DNA from: Gentiana macrophylla
Lineage: Eukaryota; Streptophyta; Magnoliopsida; Gentianales; Gentianaceae
Assembly: GCA_026214975.1 (NCBI GenBank)
Contig: JAOBSW010001034.1
Span: 62,001 to 126,000, forward strand
DNA: 64,000 bases
Direction of reading: 5' to 3'
The notes beneath the pieces were generated by a model, which worked only from the letters and a program-made list of their open reading frames with translations, ran no database searches and was not told where the DNA came from. The position numbers and the translations under genes are program-made. Within the stretch, counting starts at the first letter, position 1. Each line of letters opens with the position of its first letter. Below are positions 63,272-64,000 of the stretch, one piece after another.

Positions 63272-64000
63272 GACGTCACCAAAACCAAACCTTAAAAGCG
63301 GCGTCAAGAAAGGGGCGGACCTTTTCTAGGTTAGAGCGGATCTAACCGGCGGTGTACCGGGTCAAATTGTAGTGATAAAGTGGTGAGTCGGTGTCGAATC
63401 CTCGGGAAAAAGTGGTAATTCTTTTAAGTGTGGTTAAACACCAAAGATTTGCTATTAACTCGATCTAAACCGCAATTTTATAACATGATTACTACTACTC
63501 TAACCAACATAAAATAAATCGTAATTTAAAAGTTATTCTAATATAATATATATAGATATATAAATATATATAGATGTACATAAATAGTAATATATATATA
63601 TATATATATAATATATATATACCAATATATAGTTTATAGACTAGACTAGCCAAAGTATATGTAATCAATTTATTCGATCTTTTCAATTAATAGAATGTGT
63701 TCGATCTTCCTTTTTATTAGGTCAATTGAGTAAATGAAGCGGTGTACTCTAATGTCAACAATTCCTCCTCACACGGCGTATGAAATTGTCATATGTCAAA
63801 TTGTCATCAGTCCAATGTCCACAAGCGCCCCATGCTAAACTTAGTTAGTCAAAGCAGTGCAGTATAAATCTACCCCGGATAAAAGAGGTGATTCCATTTT
63901 TCGGATGGCGATGTTATTCAAGAGGCTCCGGTTGTCAAGCGGATCGATTTAATACAAGCGGTGTAGTTTCAATTAAAGCGTGATTTTAACATTATTAAGA
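63272..64000 (-). repeat. 5' LTR of the Athila-type element, cut by the window end
   Basis: Matches 48931-49680. By eye about ten substitutions and a dozen small indels are seen in ~730 bp, most of them in the first 260 bp. It contains (TA)n tracts near 63590-63625. Confidence 0.9.

Larger units (their letters stand above)
48931..64000 (-). mobile_element. Athila-type Ty3/gypsy element, nearly complete, reading frames broken
   Basis: Two matching LTRs (48931 to about 51072 and 63272 to beyond 64000) begin TGACGTCACCAAAACC (plus-strand reading). Inside, from right to left: primer site, gag, protease, reverse transcriptase, RNase H, integrase, then two extra ORFs in the position where Athila elements carry an env-like gene, and a long AT-rich untranslated region. 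Protein similarity (FMDDFSVYG in reverse transcriptase, [17 protein letters not shown] integrase) fits the Athila/Tat branch. The window ends inside the 5' LTR, so the target duplication cannot be checked. Every gene has stops or shifts. Confidence 0.9.

Overview
This window is about 64 kb of repeat-dense nuclear DNA from a flowering plant, probably a eudicot. The evidence is the content: Ty1/copia and Ty3/gypsy (Athila-type) LTR retrotransposons with plant tRNA-Met and tRNA-Asp-like primer sites, a plant-style Helitron with a Rep/helicase and an RPA1-like gene, Stowaway and foldback MITEs, a tRNA-derived SINE, and a captured exon of a plant IAA-amino acid hydrolase. There are no bacterial operons, rRNA genes or CRISPR arrays. 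The species cannot be named from the sequence alone.

Layout. 1-4560: minus-strand LTR element without coding capacity (LARD-like), with its 1.78-kb 5' LTR at 2777-4560, running off the left edge. 4890-5061: first exon of a possible small secreted protein, the best candidate for a native promoter and exon. 5258-12380: compound inverted-repeat (foldback/MULE-like) element holding a complete but broken copia (5360-10331), a hairpin MITE, a hAT-like foldback with another MITE inside it, and a 553-bp Stowaway. 12381-16190: truncated minus-strand copia and a gag fragment. 16182-20512: LTR-like sequence carrying a solo LTR (16357-18117), copia and gypsy remnants and a SINE. 20513-25414: AT-rich DNA, a copia LTR end with primer site, and a 2.36-kb Pack-MULE (21550-23910) with a captured exon. 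25415-33484: Helitron on the minus strand. 33485-38938: putative exon pieces of an unrecognised gene interrupted by a complete copia (33777-38427) with 5-bp target duplication. 38939-42677: a solo LTR, a gypsy-type LTR-like stretch, and another solo LTR (40775-42476) inside the 3' LTR of a minus-strand copia. 42678-45092: that copia. 45093-48930: plus-strand copia inserted in its integrase, itself split by a 1464-bp solo LTR (47227-48690). 48931-64000: minus-strand Athila-type gypsy inserted in the integrase of that copia, with a 2.1-kb 3' LTR at the left, two extra ORFs after pol, then pol, gag, primer site and the start of its 5' LTR at the right edge.

Relations. Almost every coding segment belongs to a mobile element, and nearly all are broken by stops or frameshifts. 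The nesting gives an order of events: copia D, then copia E, then the solo LTR and the Athila element. Four insertions have clear 5-bp target duplications (CTAAT, ACCTT, GACCG, AGTTA) and one more is TCTCT. The Pack-MULE has a 9-bp duplication, and the Helitron ends fit an A^T insertion. Most interesting are the Pack-MULE with a whole ILR1-type exon, the Helitron with Rep, helicase and RPA remnants, the Athila copy whose LTRs look young although its genes are shattered, its two related ORFs after pol, and a possible host gene dismembered by three insertions.
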